Shown here: positions 5,912 to 7,235 of the stretch, in pieces
Numbering within the stretch: the first letter of the stretch is position 1
Layout: each line of letters starts with the position of its first letter
NCBI GenBank assembly: GCA_030831135.1
Contig: JAURLR010000127.1
Location: 1-7,235 of the forward strand
Length of the DNA stretch: 7,235 bases
Direction of reading: 5' to 3'
Source of the DNA: Alphaproteobacteria bacterium
GTDB taxonomy: Bacteria > Pseudomonadota > Alphaproteobacteria > UBA6615
Made by a program: the position numbers and the translations under genes
The notes under the pieces: model-generated
Told to the model about the DNA's origin: nothing
The model's database searches: none
Seen by the model: only the letters and a program-made list of their open reading frames with translations

Positions 5912-6319
5912 ATGGCAGCGACTGCAATGTACGAATCCGCGCCCACCCTTGCCGATATCGAGGCAATTGCCGGTGAGGCCTTCGCGACGATCCCCAAGAG
6001 TCTGTCCGCCCATGTGGCGGATGTGGTGATTCATGTCACAGATTTTCCCGATGACGAGACCATGGAAGAGATGGACCTCGAAAGCCCCTTCGACATTCTC
6101 GGGCTTTATGTGGGGGTGAGCCTCGATCAGAAATCCGTCGGTGATGTGCCTTCGGATGTGGACCGCATCTACCTCTATCGCCGCCCGATGCTCGACTACT
6201 GGTGCGAATCCGGCGAGAGCCTTTACGGGCTGGTCCGCCATGTCCTGATCCACGAGATCGGCCACCATTTCGGCTTCTCCGACGACGACATGGACCACAT
6301 CGAGGCGAGCGCGGGCTAA
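5912..6319 (+). CDS. Small zincin-type metallopeptidase (DUF1025/PF06262-like)
   Basis: A 135-residue cytoplasmic protein with a zinc-protease core near its C-terminus: LIHEIGHHFGFSDDDM, with HEIGH at 114-118, G121 and D124. This gives HExxHxxGxxD, in which H114 and H118 bind zinc, E115 is the catalytic acid/base and D124 is the likely third ligand. Upstream, VADVVIHVTDFPDDETMEEM (35-54), LGLYVGVSLDQKS and RIYLYRRPMLDYW are the strands typical of this family, usually annotated only as metallopeptidase family protein. The start is uncertain: ATG at 5912 (MAATAMYES) gives 135 residues, ATG at 5927 (MYESAPT) gives 130, and neither has a clear ribosome binding site. I prefer 5912 because it sits where a candidate promoter would begin transcription. 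Physiological substrates of the family are unknown to me. Confidence 0.88.
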   Translation: MAATAMYESAPTLADIEAIAGEAFATIPKSLSAHVADVVIHVTDFPDDETMEEMDLESPFDILGLYVGVSLDQKSVGDVPSDVDRIYLYRRPMLDYWCESGESLYGLVRHVLIHEIGHHFGFSDDDMDHIEASAG

Positions 6320-6336
6320 GGCCAAACCTCTCGAAG

Positions 6337-6404
6337 ACCCTCATGCTGAGCTTGTCGAAGTATGAGGTTGCGCCCTCGCCCTTCGTCAGGCTCAGGGTGA
6401 GGGC
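6337..6404. repeat. Second palindromic repeat element between convergent genes
   Basis: Imperfect inverted repeat with 24-nt arms at 6337-6360 and 6381-6404, pairing at 19 of 24 positions. Each half can also fold alone: CCTCAT (6339-6344) pairs with ATGAGG (6362-6367), and GCCCTCGCCC (6372-6381) pairs with GGGTGAGGGC (6395-6404) with one mismatch. The blocks CTGAGCTTGTCGAAG and CAGGCTCAGGGTGAGGG belong to a repeat type I recall as common in sphingomonads, caulobacters and relatives. It is unrelated in sequence to the element at 5437-5523. It fills most of the 94-bp gap between the metallopeptidase and glycosylase genes and may act as a two-way terminator. Confidence 0.8.
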
Positions 6405-6413
6405 GACGACAGA

Positions 6414-7004
6414 TCATTTCTCCAGCACGGCCCGGGCCCGCTCCCGCACAAACGGGCGCAGCTCTCCGGTGAACCACGGGTTCTTTCGCTCCCAGGCATT
6501 GGTGCGCCAGCTCGGATGGGGCATCGGCAGCACCGCAGGCGCGTGTGCCCGCCAGTCGGCAACCGCTGCCGTCATGGTCTTGTAGCCGGGTAGATAGTGG
6601 TGGATCGCATAGCTTCCGACATACAGCGTGAGTGAGATGTCTGGCAGCGCCGAAAGAATACGCCCGTGCCAGAGCGGCGCGCATTCCGGGCGCGGAGGGG
6701 CATCCCCACCCTTTGGCAACCGCCCCGGATAACAGAACCCCATGGGCACAATGGCCAGCTTGTCGGGGTCATAGAAGGTGTCCCGATCAACGCCGAGCCA
6801 GTCCCGCAAACGGTCGCCGGACGGGTCGTTGAAGGAAAGATCAGTTTCGTGCGCCTTCGTCCCCGGGGCCTGGCTGATGATCAGCATCCGCGCACCCGCA
6901 CCGGCCCGCACCAATGGCAAAGGTCCAAGCGGCAGATGTGGAACACAGGCCGTGCAGGCGCGCGCTTCAGTCAGAACCTGTGTGAGGTCTTCCCTTGCAG
7001 TCAC
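6414..7004 (-). CDS. Uracil-DNA glycosylase-family protein with probable Fe-S cluster
   Basis: A 196-residue member of the UDG superfamily (COG1573-like), whose characterised members excise uracil from DNA at the start of base-excision repair. Visible motifs: MLIISQAPGTKAHET (40-54) at the position of motif A, LYVGSYAIHHYL (127-138), and MPHPSWRTNAW (161-171) with H163, the motif B region, followed by KNPWF. Four cysteines, C17, C20, C91 and C108, give C-x2-C-x70-C-x16-C, the spacing of the 4Fe-4S ligands in family 4 enzymes. Motif A reads SQAPG instead of the GEAPG of classical family 4, so substrate range or activity may differ. The start is GTG (7004-7002), overlapping the TGA of the sirtuin gene by the four bases GTGA, so it is probably translated by coupling. 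It ends before a palindromic repeat. Confidence 0.88.
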   Translation of the reverse strand: MTAREDLTQVLTEARACTACVPHLPLGPLPLVRAGAGARMLIISQAPGTKAHETDLSFNDPSGDRLRDWLGVDRDTFYDPDKLAIVPMGFCYPGRLPKGGDAPPRPECAPLWHGRILSALPDISLTLYVGSYAIHHYLPGYKTMTAAVADWRAHAPAVLPMPHPSWRTNAWERKNPWFTGELRPFVRERARAVLEK

Positions 7005-7235
7005 TGGGACGCGCGGGCCTTCAGCTCCGCGACAAACCCGGTGACGATCTCCGTCGCCGGACCATAGCGACCCTCATCGAAGGAATTCGCGCCGAGCGAT
7101 TTTTCCAGATTGAGCTCGATGGTCGCCGCCCCGTGGGCCCGGGCCTCCTGCACGAACCCGGCGGCCGGATAGACATTTCCCGAAGTGCCGATCGACATGA
7201 ACAATCCGCAATCGTCCAGCGCGGAAAGGATATCG
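7001..7235 (-). CDS. cobB: Sirtuin, NAD-dependent protein deacylase, C-terminal part (cut by window edge)
   Basis: The C-terminal 77 residues of a SIR2-family protein, starting DILSALDDCG at the right edge; the rest lies outside. These enzymes remove acetyl, succinyl or similar groups from lysines, consuming NAD. The NAD-pocket motifs GTSGNVYPAAGF (16-27 of the visible part) and IELN (39-42) closely follow the CobB consensus (GTSGxVYPAAGF ... ELN), and the end GRYGPATEIVTGFVAEL is typical. The zinc-ribbon and N-terminal GAGxS region cannot be checked. The TGA at 7003-7001 overlaps the GTG start of the downstream glycosylase, so the two genes form an operon. An ATG-like start seen within the visible part is internal, since the frame continues past the edge. 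Confidence 0.92.
   Translation of the reverse strand, partial: DILSALDDCGLFMSIGTSGNVYPAAGFVQEARAHGAATIELNLEKSLGANSFDEGRYGPATEIVTGFVAELKARASQ

Overview
The window looks like ordinary chromosomal DNA from a GC-rich alphaproteobacterium. This rests on the high GC content, the tight gene packing, the family of each protein, and two palindromic repeats of types I recall from alphaproteobacterial chromosomes. A member of the Maricaulis/Hyphomonas side of the class is possible, but I cannot fix the genus. I see no plasmid, phage, IS or CRISPR signature, and no tRNA or rRNA.

Layout. The left edge holds the N-terminal 136 residues of a 3-oxoacid CoA-transferase subunit A (scoA, minus strand). A roughly 255-bp divergent intergenic region follows. 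It carries a plausible scoA promoter, two adjacent perfect inverted repeats and a possible 8-codon minigene. From 665 to 5431 five plus-strand genes are packed with gaps of -4, 22, 38 and 34 bp and probably form one operon: two tandem EamA/DMT transporters with an ATGA stop/start overlap, a luciferase-like (LLM) flavin monooxygenase, a putative RNase H-fold (DUF429-like) protein, and an HSD10-type short-chain dehydrogenase. An 87-bp palindrome then fills the gap to the convergent gene phhB (pterin-4a-carbinolamine dehydratase, minus). phhB is divergent from a small zincin-type metallopeptidase (plus) that may be transcribed without a leader. A second, different palindromic repeat fills the next convergent gap. 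The right end is a minus-strand pair with a GTGA overlap: a sirtuin (cobB, only its C-terminal 77 residues visible) followed by a uracil-DNA glycosylase-family protein with a four-cysteine Fe-S pattern.

How the genes fit together. ScoA and the HSD10-type dehydrogenase both act on short acyl-CoA or 3-oxoacid intermediates, so this may be a neighbourhood for branched-chain amino acid or ketone-body catabolism, but they lie on opposite strands in separate units. The transporters, flavin oxidoreductase and DUF429-like protein share an operon without an obvious common pathway. No clearly new multi-gene system is visible. The points most worth a second look are the transporter pair, the structured divergent region, the palindromes at both convergent junctions, the uncharacterised DUF429-like gene, and the sirtuin-glycosylase coupling.
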